Source of the DNA: Bacteroidota bacterium
GTDB taxonomy: Bacteria > Bacteroidota > Bacteroidia > B-17B0 > Aurantibacillaceae
Reading direction: 5' to 3'
Assembly (NCBI GenBank): GCA_016708845.1
Contig: JADJFB010000001.1
Span: 248,001 to 312,000 of the forward strand
DNA length: 64,000 nt
The notes beneath the pieces are model-generated. The model was given only the letters and a program-made list of their open reading frames with translations. It did no database searches and was not told the DNA's origin. Within the stretch, counting starts at the first letter, position 1; every line of letters starts with the position of its first letter. A program made the translations under genes and the position numbers. Shown here in pieces: positions 36,859-47,013 of the stretch.

Positions 36859-37668
36859 ATGAAACAAATTTATTCAATACTAATTCTTTCGTTAATCTTT
36901 TCTATCAAAGGATTTGCGCAGGGCGGTGTTATTATATTAGAAGGAAATTACCAAGGTAAGAACTTATATGTACAAAACCCTTTTGGTAGTGGCGGCGTTG
37001 GTTTTTGTGTAACCGAGGTATTGGTTAACGGGAACATTACTACGGATGAAACGAATTCAAGTGCGTTTGAAATTGATTTCAAACCTCATAAATTAACAAT
37101 TGGCGAAAAAGTTGAAATAAAAATTAAACATAAAGAAGATTGTAAACCTAAAGTATTAAATCCTGAAGTTTTAAAACCTAAGAGTACTTTTGAGGTTATT
37201 GCAATGACGGTTGATAAAGATGGTACGGTAAAATGGTCTACTAAATCTGAAACTGGTAAATTAGCATTTGCTGTTGAGCAGTTCCGTTGGAACAAATGGG
37301 TGAAAGTAGGAGAAGTTGACGGAGTTGGTACACCTTCTACAAATAACTACACTTTTAAAATTGCGCCTCATTCTGGAGCTAACCAAATTAGAGTTCGTCA
37401 AACAGATTATAGTGGTCAACCACGTTTATCTAAACCAGTTTCTTTTACATCTGATGTTCCAGAAATTGCTTTTGCCCCAATTAAAGTATCAAAAGACATT
37501 AGCTTTGTTGCAGGCGATAAGCCATTTGAAACAATGTATGAAATTTATGATCAATACGGGAATGTTGTAAAAAGAGGTTTTGGTTCAACAGTGGATGCAT
37601 CTAACTTAGCTAAAGGCGGTTACTTCTTAAACTACGATAATAAAATGGGCGAGTTTATTAAAAAATAA
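36859..37668 (+). CDS. exported hypothetical protein
   Basis: A secreted protein of 269 residues with signal peptide MKQIYSILILSLIFSIKGFAQ. The mature part is beta-rich: GNYQGKNLYVQNPFGSGGVGFCVTEV is a conserved motif of a Bacteroidota-restricted family. The middle has fibronectin-like strands (AFAVEQFRWNKWVKVGEV, NQIRVRQTDYSGQPR). The C-terminus GNVVKRGFGSTVDASNLAKGGYFLNYDNKMGEF resembles a short sorting-like or strand-repeat domain. No function is known. It is divergent from the solute-binding protein and is followed by a terminator. Confidence 0.65.
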   Translation: MKQIYSILILSLIFSIKGFAQGGVIILEGNYQGKNLYVQNPFGSGGVGFCVTEVLVNGNITTDETNSSAFEIDFKPHKLTIGEKVEIKIKHKEDCKPKVLNPEVLKPKSTFEVIAMTVDKDGTVKWSTKSETGKLAFAVEQFRWNKWVKVGEVDGVGTPSTNNYTFKIAPHSGANQIRVRQTDYSGQPRLSKPVSFTSDVPEIAFAPIKVSKDISFVAGDKPFETMYEIYDQYGNVVKRGFGSTVDASNLAKGGYFLNYDNKMGEFIKK

Positions 37669-37689
37669 TCTCAAACTATAAAAAATATT

Positions 37690-37725
37690 AAACGCCTCGA
37701 ATTTTCTTCGGGGCGTTTTTTTTTG
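37690..37725 (+). terminator. Rho-independent terminator
   Basis: AAACGCC and GGCGTTT form the stem around a TC-rich loop, followed by a T-run. It ends the exported hypothetical gene. Confidence 0.78.
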
Positions 37726-37738
37726 AATTAATTTAGAC

Positions 37739-37746
37739 TAAATTTG
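37739..37746 (+). promoter_or_regulatory. -7 box TAAATTTG before the biotinyl-domain gene
   Basis: A TAnnTTTG match 4 bases before the ATG at 37751; the transcript would be almost leaderless. Confidence 0.4.
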
Positions 37747-37750
37747 CTGT

Positions 37751-38260
37751 ATGTACACAATTAAAGTAAACGGAAATAAAGAGTTTAAAACAGAACTCAT
37801 TGCCAAAAATAACGACATTACAGGAACCTTGAATGGCAAGGAATTTAAGGCTGATATTATTAAAGTAAGAGATGGTGTTTATCATTTATTAAAGGATAAT
37901 GTATCCTATAATTTAGAAGTAGTGAAGCATGTTCCCGAAGAAAAAAAACTATTCGTAAAAATCAATAATACGCCGTATACGCTTGATATTAAAGATAAAT
38001 ACGATGATTTATTACATAGCTTAGGTTTGGATGCTTTAGCATCTAAAAAAGTAAACGACATCAAAGCTCCAATGCCAGGAATGGTACTAAACATCTTGGT
38101 TACCGAAGGACAAGAAGTGAAAAAAGGAGATGGATTAATTGTATTGGAAGCCATGAAAATGGAAAATATTTTAAAATCGCCAACGGATGGCGTGATTAAA
38201 AAAATAGCCATTACCAAAGGAGTTGCCGTTGAAAAAAATCAATTACTGATTCAATTTTAA
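37751..38260 (+). CDS. biotin/lipoyl-domain carboxyl carrier protein
   Basis: A 169-residue protein ending in a biotinyl domain. The biotinylation site is VLEAMKMENILKSP (Lys in AMKM), and KAPMPGMVLNILVTEGQEVKKGD precedes it. The N-terminal 90 residues are an extra beta-domain seen in propionyl- or acetyl-CoA carboxylase carrier subunits of Bacteroidota. It would carry carboxybiotin for an acyl-CoA carboxylase whose other subunits lie elsewhere. The dismutase gene starts 1 base after the stop. Confidence 0.9.
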   Translation: MYTIKVNGNKEFKTELIAKNNDITGTLNGKEFKADIIKVRDGVYHLLKDNVSYNLEVVKHVPEEKKLFVKINNTPYTLDIKDKYDDLLHSLGLDALASKKVNDIKAPMPGMVLNILVTEGQEVKKGDGLIVLEAMKMENILKSPTDGVIKKIAITKGVAVEKNQLLIQF

Positions 38261-38261
38261 A

Positions 38262-39016
38262 ATGAGCGATAGAAGAGATTTCTTTAAAAAGATAGGATTA
38301 ATAGGGCTTTCAGGCATTGCTACGAAATTAGTAAGCAATGAACAATTACAGGCTTTAGAAACTTTAGGACAAGAAGGAATATCTTCTCTTCCATTTACAT
38401 TACCCGCATTACCTTATGCGTATAATGCTTTAGAGCCCTTTATTGATGAGCAAACCATGATCATTCATCACACGAAGCATCATCAAGCTTACGTCAATAA
38501 ATGTAATGAGATAAAATCTACAGATATGGATTATCAAGTAGATGATATCACTAAATGCCGTCAATTTGACCCATCAAGCAAAGGTAAATCTATTTTAAGA
38601 AATAATTTAGGCGGACACGTCAATCATACTTTGTTTTGGACTTTATTAAAACCAAATAAAGAGGCCAATTCAAATTTACCAACAGGAAAATTAGCAGAAG
38701 CAATTAATAAAGATTTTAAATCCTTTGATGAGTTTAAAAATTGTTTTCTGAAAAAGCCACTAAACACTTTGGTAGCGGCTGGTGTTGGTTGGTTTTACGA
38801 AATAACACTTTAATGATAGAAACAACCGAAAACCAAGAAAATCCTTTTATGCGTGTAAGCGTAGTAGATAATGATAAAGTAAAAGTTATCATGGCACTAG
38901 ATGTTTGGGAACATGCCTATTATTTAAAATATCAAAACAAACGTGCTAATTATATAGCCAATTAATGGAATGTAGCCAATTGGGAGAGTGCTGAAGCGTT
39001 TTATTTATCAAAATAA
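38262..39016 (+). pseudogene. Fe/Mn superoxide dismutase with Tat-like signal, doubly interrupted
   Basis: A superoxide dismutase of about 251 residues that converts superoxide to hydrogen peroxide and oxygen. The N-terminus SDRRDFFKKIGLIGLSG is a twin-arginine-like export signal. Metal ligands are visible: MIIHHTKHHQAYV (first His pair), HVNHTLFW and DVWEHAYYLKY. A missing T in the T4 run near 38743 ends the frame; the other frame resumes with FSEKATKHFGSGW. A TAA at 38963-38965 then replaces what is normally Trp before WNVANWESAEAFYLSK. Two lesions make this the best candidate in the window for a real pseudogene. Confidence 0.88.
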
Positions 39017-39136
39017 AAATAATTTTTATATAATGTACTGAATACGAGTATCTATACATTTTGAGAAACTATTATTTTGTCTAGAAAGAATAAATTTCAA
39101 ATTCCTAACACTCTTCAGTTGTTTATCAAAACAATT

Positions 39137-40854
39137 ATAAGAAGTATTTTTTCTCTAGTTTGCTGCTAGTTGTTTTTTCATTAGTGAGTGCTCAAGTAGT
39201 TCGTCATGAAATAAATTTAAATAACATTGAAGCAAGTAATAACTATAATCAAAATATTTTTGAGTTAGAAAATGAATTAAAACTGCCTCAGACAAACTCT
39301 GATCAACTTTTAAAGATTCAAGCCCTTCTTATCAACAACTACTTTAATCTTTCTCAGTATGAAAAAGCGGCTCTCTTATGTCAAAAAGAAATAATAGTTG
39401 CTAAAAAAAATAATTCTTCATTTAATGAGGCTACATTATATCGTTACTTGGGTAATTCTTATTATCATTTAAAACAAACAGATAAAGCAACATTGTATTG
39501 GAAACAATGTTTGGAGATTTCTAGTAGATTTAATTATTATGATTTATTGAAAAACTGTTATCATAATTTAGGATCTATAATTCTAGAATCAGATACAAAT
39601 AATAGTTTAGCCGAATCCTATTTTTTAAAAGCAATTGAATACGGAAAAAAGTCTCCATCAACAAAACAGTCCAATTTAGCAAATAATTATAGGCTTTTAG
39701 GAACTACCTATGATCTTGCTGGAAAATACAGTCAAGCAGATAGTCTATTTAATATTGCTAATGATATTTTTAAGCTCTATAATGATTCATTTGGTATAGC
39801 CGAAGTTCTAGTTTTTAGAGCGAGATTAAATCTATCAATGAATAAACTCACGGAAGCAATTAATTTGAGTAAATCTTCTATTGCAATGTCAAGGGCATTA
39901 AAAAATAGAGATTATCTCCAAACGGCTTTATCTATCTATCATAGAATTCAATTTCAATCAGGTGATTATAAAGAATCGTATTTAGCTCAAACGGAAATTT
40001 TAAACATAGAGACTGAAAAAAATGCACAAAATCAAAAAAAAGAAATTGCTGAATCTGAAGCTAAATTTAAAGTTGCTGAACTTAAGATAAAGCATGAATT
40101 AGAAGAGGCGAAGGCAAAACAAACTAAACGAAATTATATTACTGTCTTCTTAATTTTATTCTTAGTGGTAGTTTTTTGTATAGTATTATTTTATCAGAAA
40201 AAAATTTCCACAAAAGGACAAGTTTTGAGTATTAAGTCAATACGAGATGTATATGAGGCGGAGGAGAAAGAAAGAGAGCGTATTGCGAAAGATTTACATG
40301 ATAATATGGGTGCTTATGCTACTTCAATGCTAGCTCAAATTGATGTTCTAGAAAACTCAGCTATTGAATTAAACGATGATAAACTTAATGATTTGAGAAA
40401 TGATGCGGAATTCATTATGGCAACATTACGAGAAACCATTTGGATATTAAAAACAAAAAATATTACCGCTAATCAATTATTTGATTTATTAAAAACATAT
40501 ACAAATAAACACCTTGTCAAAAATTTAAACTTAAGTGTTATTTATCAAGAGGATATTTCAACTGTTAAACTACTTAGTCCAACTGTAAGCTTAAATTTAT
40601 ATCGTATTATACAAGAAATAGTACAAAACATTATTAAACACGCTAATGCCAAACAAATCATTTTTAAATTAAGCTCAACAAATAAAGTTGAAATTGAAAT
40701 ATCAGATAATGGTGTTGGCTTTGATTATAGATTACTTCAAAGAAAAAGTGGATTAGATAATATTATTTATCGAGCAAATGAAATAAACTATCACATTAGT
40801 GTAATTGCTGAACCTAGCATGGGTACTACTATTAAAATAGTAGAAAAAATATAA
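39137..40854 (+). CDS. TPR-containing NarL-type sensor histidine kinase (second copy)
   Basis: A sensor kinase of about 570 residues paralogous to the one at 30864. It has TPR repeats, one membrane helix (YITVFLILFLVVVFCIVLFYQ), a HisKA_3 helix with ERERIAKDLHDNMGAYATSM, and an HATPase domain with EIVQNIIKHANAKQ, EISDNGVGFD and SGLDNIIYRANEI. The natural start seems to be AT-AAGAAGTATTTT at 39137, where one missing G removes the ATG; the signal peptide KKYFFSSLLLVVFSLVSAQ follows. A TTG at 39160 could be used, but it would truncate the signal. The regulator follows 52 bp downstream. Confidence 0.85.
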
Positions 40855-40906
40855 ATACTCAATAACGAGTATGAATTATAATGAATCATTAGTTAATTTT
40901 GCATTG

Positions 40907-41572
40907 ATGACAATTAATATAGCAATAGTTGATGATAAAAGTATAAATAGAGATACTGTTAAAAAAAAATTACAGTCTTATACTGAATTAGAACTTGTTT
41001 TAGAAGCAGGAAATGGCAAAGATTTTTTAGAACAATTAAAAACTGCCTGAAAACAGAAAACCGCAAGTTGTTTTAATGGATTTAGATATGCCTATTTTGG
41101 ATGGTATTGAAGCGATTCGCATAGCAACTGCAACATATCCGCAAATAAATTTATTGTACTCACTGTATTTGAAGACAGAGCGCATATTCGAAGCAATTAA
41201 AGCTGGAGCTAACGGCTATCTTTTAAAAGACGACAAAGCGGTAAATATAGTTGATGCGATTATTAATGTTTATGAACACAATGGCGTGCCAATGAGTCCA
41301 AGTATAGCTCGCAAAGCAATGGAGTTAATGCTTGGGAATAACCCTAGTTCAAATAAAGATAGTGCCAATGCAGGTGAGCTTGGATTAACAAATCGTGAAA
41401 TTGAAATATTAAAAGAACTTTCTAGTGGTGCTTCATATAACGTCATTGGAGAGAAACTTTTTATAAGCCCGCTAACGGTGAGAAAACATGTTACTAATCT
41501 CATACGAAAAAATTACATGTTAGCTCACGTGCTCAAATAATAAATTTAGCGCATAAAAATAAGTTGATTTAA
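40907..41572 (+). pseudogene. NarL-family response regulator, several indels
   Basis: A regulator of about 221 residues, paralogous to the one at 32533. The receiver begins MTINIAIVDDKSINRDTV; VVLMDLDMPILDG holds the phospho-acceptor Asp, then KAGANGYLLKDD. The LuxR-type domain has LTNREIEILKELSSGASYNVIG and SPLTVRKHVTN. At least four indels are needed to follow the family: near 41050 (LKTAPENRKP), near 41155 and 41180 (VLTVFEDSERIFEAI) and near 41510 (an A6 tract; KLHVSSRAQIINLAHKNKLI). It is adjacent to its kinase at 39137. Confidence 0.8.
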
Positions 41573-41593
41573 CAATCTGATTTTTTACATCAT

Positions 41594-41618
41594 AGCCATA
41601 GAGATTTCTATGGCTTTT
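41594..41618 (+). terminator. Rho-independent terminator of the second kinase/regulator pair
   Basis: AGCCATAGA and TCTATGGCT form a 9-bp stem with loop GATT, followed by a short T-rich stretch. Confidence 0.75.
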
Positions 41619-41694
41619 ATATTTTAAATATACTCTAAAGTGAGTATTGGATAAGATTATCTGTCTAGGTAGTTTTGAAGAAATATTAAATCAA

Positions 41695-43256
41695 ATGAAA
41701 AATCTATTATTAATTATTTCAACACTATTTGCGTTATATGTTTACTCACAGCCAACTAACATTTATCAACCAAATGGTTCAACAACAAATTTCGGCAAAG
41801 TTGCAGCTGATTCCTTAAACTATTATGTTGTTAATTACCCTGCTTTAACTTTAATGAAGATTGATGGCAGTAACAATGCTACTCAGCTTACAACATTAAC
41901 CGCTGATCCATTTCAAACAATGATTTGGAATAATGGTAAAGGAATATATCCAGTTGCAAATGGTTCTCCTTTTAAATTATTTGATGGGACTAATCAGATT
42001 GATATTACCGGCGGACAATTACCAATGGCTGGTTATACTGGAGATAAAGTGATTTTATCTGATTATTTTCATAGAGGAAATTTCACATACTTTAGAACAT
42101 CTGATAAAATTTTTAAAACAGATTACACTTCAGCTGCTAGTATTCAAACACTGGCTGTTGGTAGTATCAGTGAAATGCAACACACTACTAATTCAATTTT
42201 TTATTGGAGTGCTGGATTAAACAGAATTGATTTGATAACAGGTAACATAACCCTCATTTATACACCCACTTCAGGATCACCTGACTATGGTGTGGTTTAC
42301 AATAATGAGTATTATTATTGCACTCCTTATGGGCCAGCCTCTTTAGGTGCGAGTAGTATATATAAAGTGAGTGATAACGGCACAATTACAACACTTTATA
42401 CAGAAACGGCATCCAATAAAAATTTACTTAGAATTATTGGGGTTACTCCAAATGGCGTTATTGCAATAATGGCAACAACAAGCACGGGTATGGAATATGT
42501 TTCTATTTCTGGTGGGGTTGCTACATCGTTAAATTTTAATACTGTAGCTAATTCTCGACCTTGCGGTAACGCAGGTGTTGGCACCTCCCGAACAACCAAT
42601 TCTTTAGTATATTTTGTAACTCTTGATACATTATATACCGTAAACTCAAACAATAAAGCATTATGGGTTACGGATGGAACTTTAACTGGAACAAAAAAAG
42701 TATTTGGTGGAACGCCAACAACATTTGCGGCAGACGGATTAACCACACAGTTTATTGGTAGCGCAGAGCATTGTGAAAACGATTTGTATTTTAATGGAAA
42801 AAATGGAGCAATGCCGAAAGACTAATATATGTAAATGGTAATAATTATAATGTAACAACCTACCCTATAGGTTCAGGAGTTACAACACAACCTTCCATCC
42901 GAAAAACCTCAAGTGGAATTGTATTAATTGCAGCACCTTCACCCACATCAAGCTCAGCAAAGGCAGTTTATAAAGTTAATTGTGGTTTACTTAATGGTGT
43001 TGATGAAAACGGAACTCAACATACTTTTTTCTCATTATATCCAAATCCAAATAATGGTAATTTTAATATATTAAACGAAAATACAGAAAAGGAATTATCA
43101 CTCGATATCTATAATTTGCTAGGCGAAAAAGTATATTATCAAGGAATTACAGAACAAAATAGTGTTTTGAATCTTAATTTAAAATCTGGAGTCTATTTTG
43201 TAAATGTGATTGATAAAAAAGGAAATAAAGCGGTTCAAAAAATAATTGTGCAATAA
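41695..43256 (+). CDS. secreted T9SS cargo protein, one frameshift
   Basis: A secreted protein of about 520 residues with signal MKNLLLIISTLFALYVYSQ. It has beta-propeller-like repeats (TSGSPDYGVVYNNEYYYCTPYG, ITTLYTETASNKNLLRIIGV). The frame ends at MPKD near 42825, but a missing A at CCGAAA(A)GA restores RLIYVNGNNYNVTTYPIGSG. That leads into a C-terminal T9SS sorting domain (FSLYPNPNNGNFNI, LSLDIYNLLGEKV, LNLKSGVYFVNVIDKKG) and a TAA at 43254-43256. The sorting domain directs it to the cell surface. The function of the propeller is unknown. Confidence 0.8.
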
Positions 43257-43279
43257 ACTAGTTCAATTTTATTCAAATA

Positions 43280-43312
43280 AAAGGCTATTCAGTTAAAGAA
43301 TAGCCTTTTTTA
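43280..43312 (+). terminator. Rho-independent terminator before aspS
   Basis: AAAGGCTATTC pairs with GAATAGCCTTT around a short loop, followed by a T-run. Confidence 0.85.
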
Positions 43313-43361
43313 TTGTAAAAAATCATCAATTTTAGGTAAATTAGAGCCTTAAATTTTCACT

Positions 43362-45140
43362 ATGTTACGTACACACACTTGCGGCGAATTAAGATTATCA
43401 GACATTAATAAACAAGTTACTTTAAGTGGCTGGGTGCAAAAATCACGCGATTTAGGAGGCTTAACCTTTATTGATTTAAGAGATCGTTATGGTATTACTC
43501 AATTAGCCTTTAACGAAGATATAGATAAAGTGATGAGCACTAAAGCGCGCAGCGTAGCTCGTGAATATGTGATTCAAGTAACTGGAACAGTTATTGAGCG
43601 TGAAAGTAAAAACAAAAATAATCCTACTGGAGAAATTGAAATATTAGTTAAGGAATTTAAAATTTTAAATGAATCAGTAACTCCCCCATTTACCATTGAA
43701 GATAATACAGATGGTGGCGATGAGTTACGTATGAAATACCGTTACTTAGATTTACGTAGAAACGAAGTGCGTAAAAATTTAGAGTTACGTCACCGTATGG
43801 CTATTGAAACTCGTAACTACTTAGATAAATTAAATTTCTTAGAAGTAGAAACGCCAGTGTTGATTAAATCAACACCTGAAGGTGCTCGTGATTTTGTTGT
43901 TCCAAGCCGAATGAATGCAGGACAGTTTTATGCTTTACCACAATCGCCACAAACCTTTAAGCAATTATTAATGGTTGGTGGTTTTGATAGATACTATCAA
44001 ATTGTGAAATGTTTCCGTGACGAAGATTTACGTGCAGATAGACAGCCTGAGTTTACACAAATAGATTGCGAAATGAGTTTTGTTGAGCAAAAAGACATCT
44101 TAGCTACCTTTGAAGGCTTAGTTCGTCATTTGTTTAAAGCTGTGAAAAACATTGATATGCCTTTCGTACCACATATGACATACGCTGATGCGATGAAATA
44201 TTATGGCAATGATAAGCCTGATACACGTTTTGAAATGAAGTTTGTTGATTTCAAACAAGTAACATCAGGCAAAAACTTTAAAGTGTTTGACGATGCAGAA
44301 TTAGTAGTTGCTATTTGCGCCAAAGGTGCAGCAGAGTATACCCGCAAACAGTTAGATGAATTAACAGAGTGGGTTAAGCGTCCTCAATTAGGTGCAACAG
44401 GTTTAATTTACGCTCGTCATAATGCCGATGGAACAATTAAATCAAGTGTTGATAAATTTTACAACGAAGAAGATTTAAAAGCATGGTCTGTAGCTTGTGG
44501 TTCACAACCTGGCGATTTAATTTTAGTATTAGCAGGTGCCGAAGAAAAAACTCGCAAAGCGATGAGCGAATTACGTTTAGAAATGGGCGCTCGTTTAGGT
44601 TTACGCGATAAAACAAAATTTTCTGCATTATGGGTTATTGATTTTCCATTATTAGAGTGGAATGATGGCGACCCTAATTTATTAGCGTCTTTAGCTGGTC
44701 GCTGGCACGCTAAGCACCATCCTTTTACTTCCCCTAAACCAGAAGATTTTGAATTGCTTAAAACAAACCCAGGTGCTGTAAGAGCCAATGCTTATGATTT
44801 AGTAATTAATGGTGTTGAAATTGGTGGCGGAAGTATTCGTATTCATAATAAAGATTTACAAGCACAAATGTTTGATTTATTAGGATTTACCAAAGAAGAG
44901 GCACAAAAACAATTTGGCTTTTTAATGAATGCCTTTGAATTTGGTGCGCCACCACACGGAGGTTTAGCATTTGGTTTTGATAGATTATGTTCTTTATTTG
45001 GTGGAAGTGATAGTATTAGAGATTTTATTGCTTTCCCTAAAAATAATTCGGGACGTGATGTGATGATTGATAGTCCGAGTGAAATTAGCGACGAGCAATT
45101 AAAGGAATTAAATATTTTATCTACCGTAGAAGCTAAATAA
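43362..45140 (+). CDS. aspS: aspartyl-tRNA synthetase
   Basis: A class II aminoacyl-tRNA synthetase of 592 residues that charges tRNA-Asp (or also tRNA-Asn where GatCAB is present). The N-terminal OB-fold anticodon domain has VTLSGWVQKSRDLGGLTFIDLRDRYG. Motif 2 is FRDEDLRADRQPEFTQID and motif 3 is APPHGGLAFGFDRL. The bacterial GAD insertion domain lies in between (about 290-420). It is intact and starts at ATG 43362. The TauE gene begins at the next base after the stop, so aspS leads an operon through mltG. Confidence 0.97.
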   Translation: MLRTHTCGELRLSDINKQVTLSGWVQKSRDLGGLTFIDLRDRYGITQLAFNEDIDKVMSTKARSVAREYVIQVTGTVIERESKNKNNPTGEIEILVKEFKILNESVTPPFTIEDNTDGGDELRMKYRYLDLRRNEVRKNLELRHRMAIETRNYLDKLNFLEVETPVLIKSTPEGARDFVVPSRMNAGQFYALPQSPQTFKQLLMVGGFDRYYQIVKCFRDEDLRADRQPEFTQIDCEMSFVEQKDILATFEGLVRHLFKAVKNIDMPFVPHMTYADAMKYYGNDKPDTRFEMKFVDFKQVTSGKNFKVFDDAELVVAICAKGAAEYTRKQLDELTEWVKRPQLGATGLIYARHNADGTIKSSVDKFYNEEDLKAWSVACGSQPGDLILVLAGAEEKTRKAMSELRLEMGARLGLRDKTKFSALWVIDFPLLEWNDGDPNLLASLAGRWHAKHHPFTSPKPEDFELLKTNPGAVRANAYDLVINGVEIGGGSIRIHNKDLQAQMFDLLGFTKEEAQKQFGFLMNAFEFGAPPHGGLAFGFDRLCSLFGGSDSIRDFIAFPKNNSGRDVMIDSPSEISDEQLKELNILSTVEAK

Positions 45141-45950
45141 TTGATAATAGCAGGCTGTATAGCATTTTTAATAATCGGATTAATTCTAGGATTAATTGGC
45201 GGTGGAGGTTCCTTGTTAGGAGTGCCCGTGCTGGTTTACGTATTATGTATTGAGGCAGATTTAGCAACAACCTATTCGCTTTTTATTGTGGGGATAACAG
45301 CTTTAGTAGGCGCCATTAGCTACATCAAAAAAGGAGAAGTCAGTGCCGAAGCTATTTTAAATTTTGCTTTAGCTTCTGTAGTTACCGTTTTTTGTATGCG
45401 TAAGTTTATTATGCCAAATCTTCCTGCCGAGTTTACTATAAACGAAATGCATTTTAGTAAACAGCGTTTAATTATGGTAGTGTTTGCACTTTTAATTTTA
45501 AGCGCCTCTTATTCCATGATTATTAGTCGTAAACCTAATAGAATAAAGGATGTGAAGTGGAACGAATTTACAAAAACACCTTTAGGTATTCCCTTTGTAG
45601 TATTATTAGGCGTTTTAATTGGCGTAATCACTGGTTTTGTTGGTGCTGGCGGTGGTTTTATTATTGTACCTGTATTGATGATTTTTGTGAGATTGAATTT
45701 TAAAAAAGCCATTGGAACATCTTTGTGCATTGTTGCTTTAAACTCTATTGTTGGTTTTATTGGTAGTTTGGGGCATCAAACATTAGACTGGACATTTTTA
45801 TTAAGCATCTCAGCGGTGTGTGGCGTTGGTATATTATTAGGAAGCTTGTTATCAAATAAAATTTCTTCTCAAAAATTAAAACCAGCTTTTGGTTGGTTTA
45901 CTTTAGTAGTGGGTGTGTTTGTATTAGTTAAAGAATTATTTTTTAGTTAG
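45141..45950 (+). CDS. TauE/SafE-family sulfite exporter-like permease
   Basis: An inner-membrane permease of 269 residues with about eight helices and the two pseudo-symmetric motifs of the family: GLIGGGGSLLGVPVLVYVL near residue 20 and GFVGAGGGFIIVPVLMIF near 170. Members export sulfite, sulfoacetate or other organosulfonates; the substrate here is unknown. It starts with TTG at 45141, directly abutting the aspS stop with no intergenic base. mltG starts 2 bp after its end. Confidence 0.9.
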   Translation: MIIAGCIAFLIIGLILGLIGGGGSLLGVPVLVYVLCIEADLATTYSLFIVGITALVGAISYIKKGEVSAEAILNFALASVVTVFCMRKFIMPNLPAEFTINEMHFSKQRLIMVVFALLILSASYSMIISRKPNRIKDVKWNEFTKTPLGIPFVVLLGVLIGVITGFVGAGGGFIIVPVLMIFVRLNFKKAIGTSLCIVALNSIVGFIGSLGHQTLDWTFLLSISAVCGVGILLGSLLSNKISSQKLKPAFGWFTLVVGVFVLVKELFFS

Positions 45951-45952
45951 AA

Positions 45953-47005
45953 GTGGCAAAATCTAAAGGCGGAATAATTAAAAAGATACTTATTTTGCTA
46001 GTGCTTGGCGTATTAGCATTTGGTGGTTTTTGGGCTTACGAAAATATTTTCAAAAGCAACGTTCATTTGAATGGCAAAAAATTTACTTACATCTACATTA
46101 AAACGGGAGCCACGTTCAACGATTTGTTAGATGAATTGTATTCTCAAAACATTATTAATGATCATGAAAGTTTTGAATGGATGGCAAAAAGTATGCACTT
46201 GCCAGAACATATCAATTCTGGTAAGTATCGAATAGATGCTAAGATGAGTAATCGTTCAATTGCTAAAATGATTATTAGTGGCAAACAAGAAAAAGTAAAA
46301 TTATCGTTTAACTCACAAATAAGAACTAAAGAACAATTTATTGAGTATGTATCCGATAAATTAGAAATTGAAAGTGGAGAGTTAGAAGATTATTGTTCTA
46401 ACGAAGATATATTAGGCGAAGAGTACGGTTTAAATTCAGAAAACTTTATGTGTTTAATTGTTCCTGAAACTTACGAAGTAAATTGGACAACCCACATCGA
46501 AGATTTATTTCCACTAATTGAAAAATCATATTCGTCAGTGTGGACCAAAGCTAAAAAAGACAAAGCAAAAGCGATTGGTTATTCTGTTCCCGAGGTTGTA
46601 ACCATTGCTTCTATCGTACAAAGTGAAAGTGCTATTAAAACAGAGCAACAAAAAATCGCAGGCGTTTATATCAATCGATTAAAACAAGACATGAAATTGC
46701 AAGCCGATCCAACAGTTGTGTTTGCTAATGGTAATTTTGATATACAACGAGTACTCTCGGTTGATAAAGAAATTGATTCGCCTTATAATACCTATCGTTA
46801 CAGAGGATTACCTCCCGGACCTATTTGTTTAGTGAAGCCTTCTGTAATTGATGCAGTTTTAAATTATACCAAGCATAATTATACCTACTTTTGTGCGAAG
46901 GCAGATTTTAGTGGTTACTCGAACTTTACCAATGATTATAAAGTGCATATGAAAAATGCATCGGCTTACCAAGAAGCATTAAATAAAAAAGGAATTAAAC
47001 GATAA
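45953..47005 (+). CDS. mltG: endolytic murein transglycosylase MltG
   Basis: A lytic transglycosylase of 350 residues that cleaves nascent peptidoglycan strands and limits their length. One N-terminal helix (KKILILLVLGVLAFGGFWAY) anchors it, followed by a LysM-like region. The YceG catalytic domain then has FMCLIVPETYEV, ASIVQSESAIKTEQQKIAGVYINRL (catalytic Glu), LQADPTVVFA and YNTYRYRGLPPGPICLVKPSVIDAVLN. It starts with GTG at 45953, two bases after the TauE stop, and is followed by the helicase-like gene 8 bp later. Confidence 0.95.
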   Translation: MAKSKGGIIKKILILLVLGVLAFGGFWAYENIFKSNVHLNGKKFTYIYIKTGATFNDLLDELYSQNIINDHESFEWMAKSMHLPEHINSGKYRIDAKMSNRSIAKMIISGKQEKVKLSFNSQIRTKEQFIEYVSDKLEIESGELEDYCSNEDILGEEYGLNSENFMCLIVPETYEVNWTTHIEDLFPLIEKSYSSVWTKAKKDKAKAIGYSVPEVVTIASIVQSESAIKTEQQKIAGVYINRLKQDMKLQADPTVVFANGNFDIQRVLSVDKEIDSPYNTYRYRGLPPGPICLVKPSVIDAVLNYTKHNYTYFCAKADFSGYSNFTNDYKVHMKNASAYQEALNKKGIKR

Positions 47006-47013
47006 TTAAAGCA

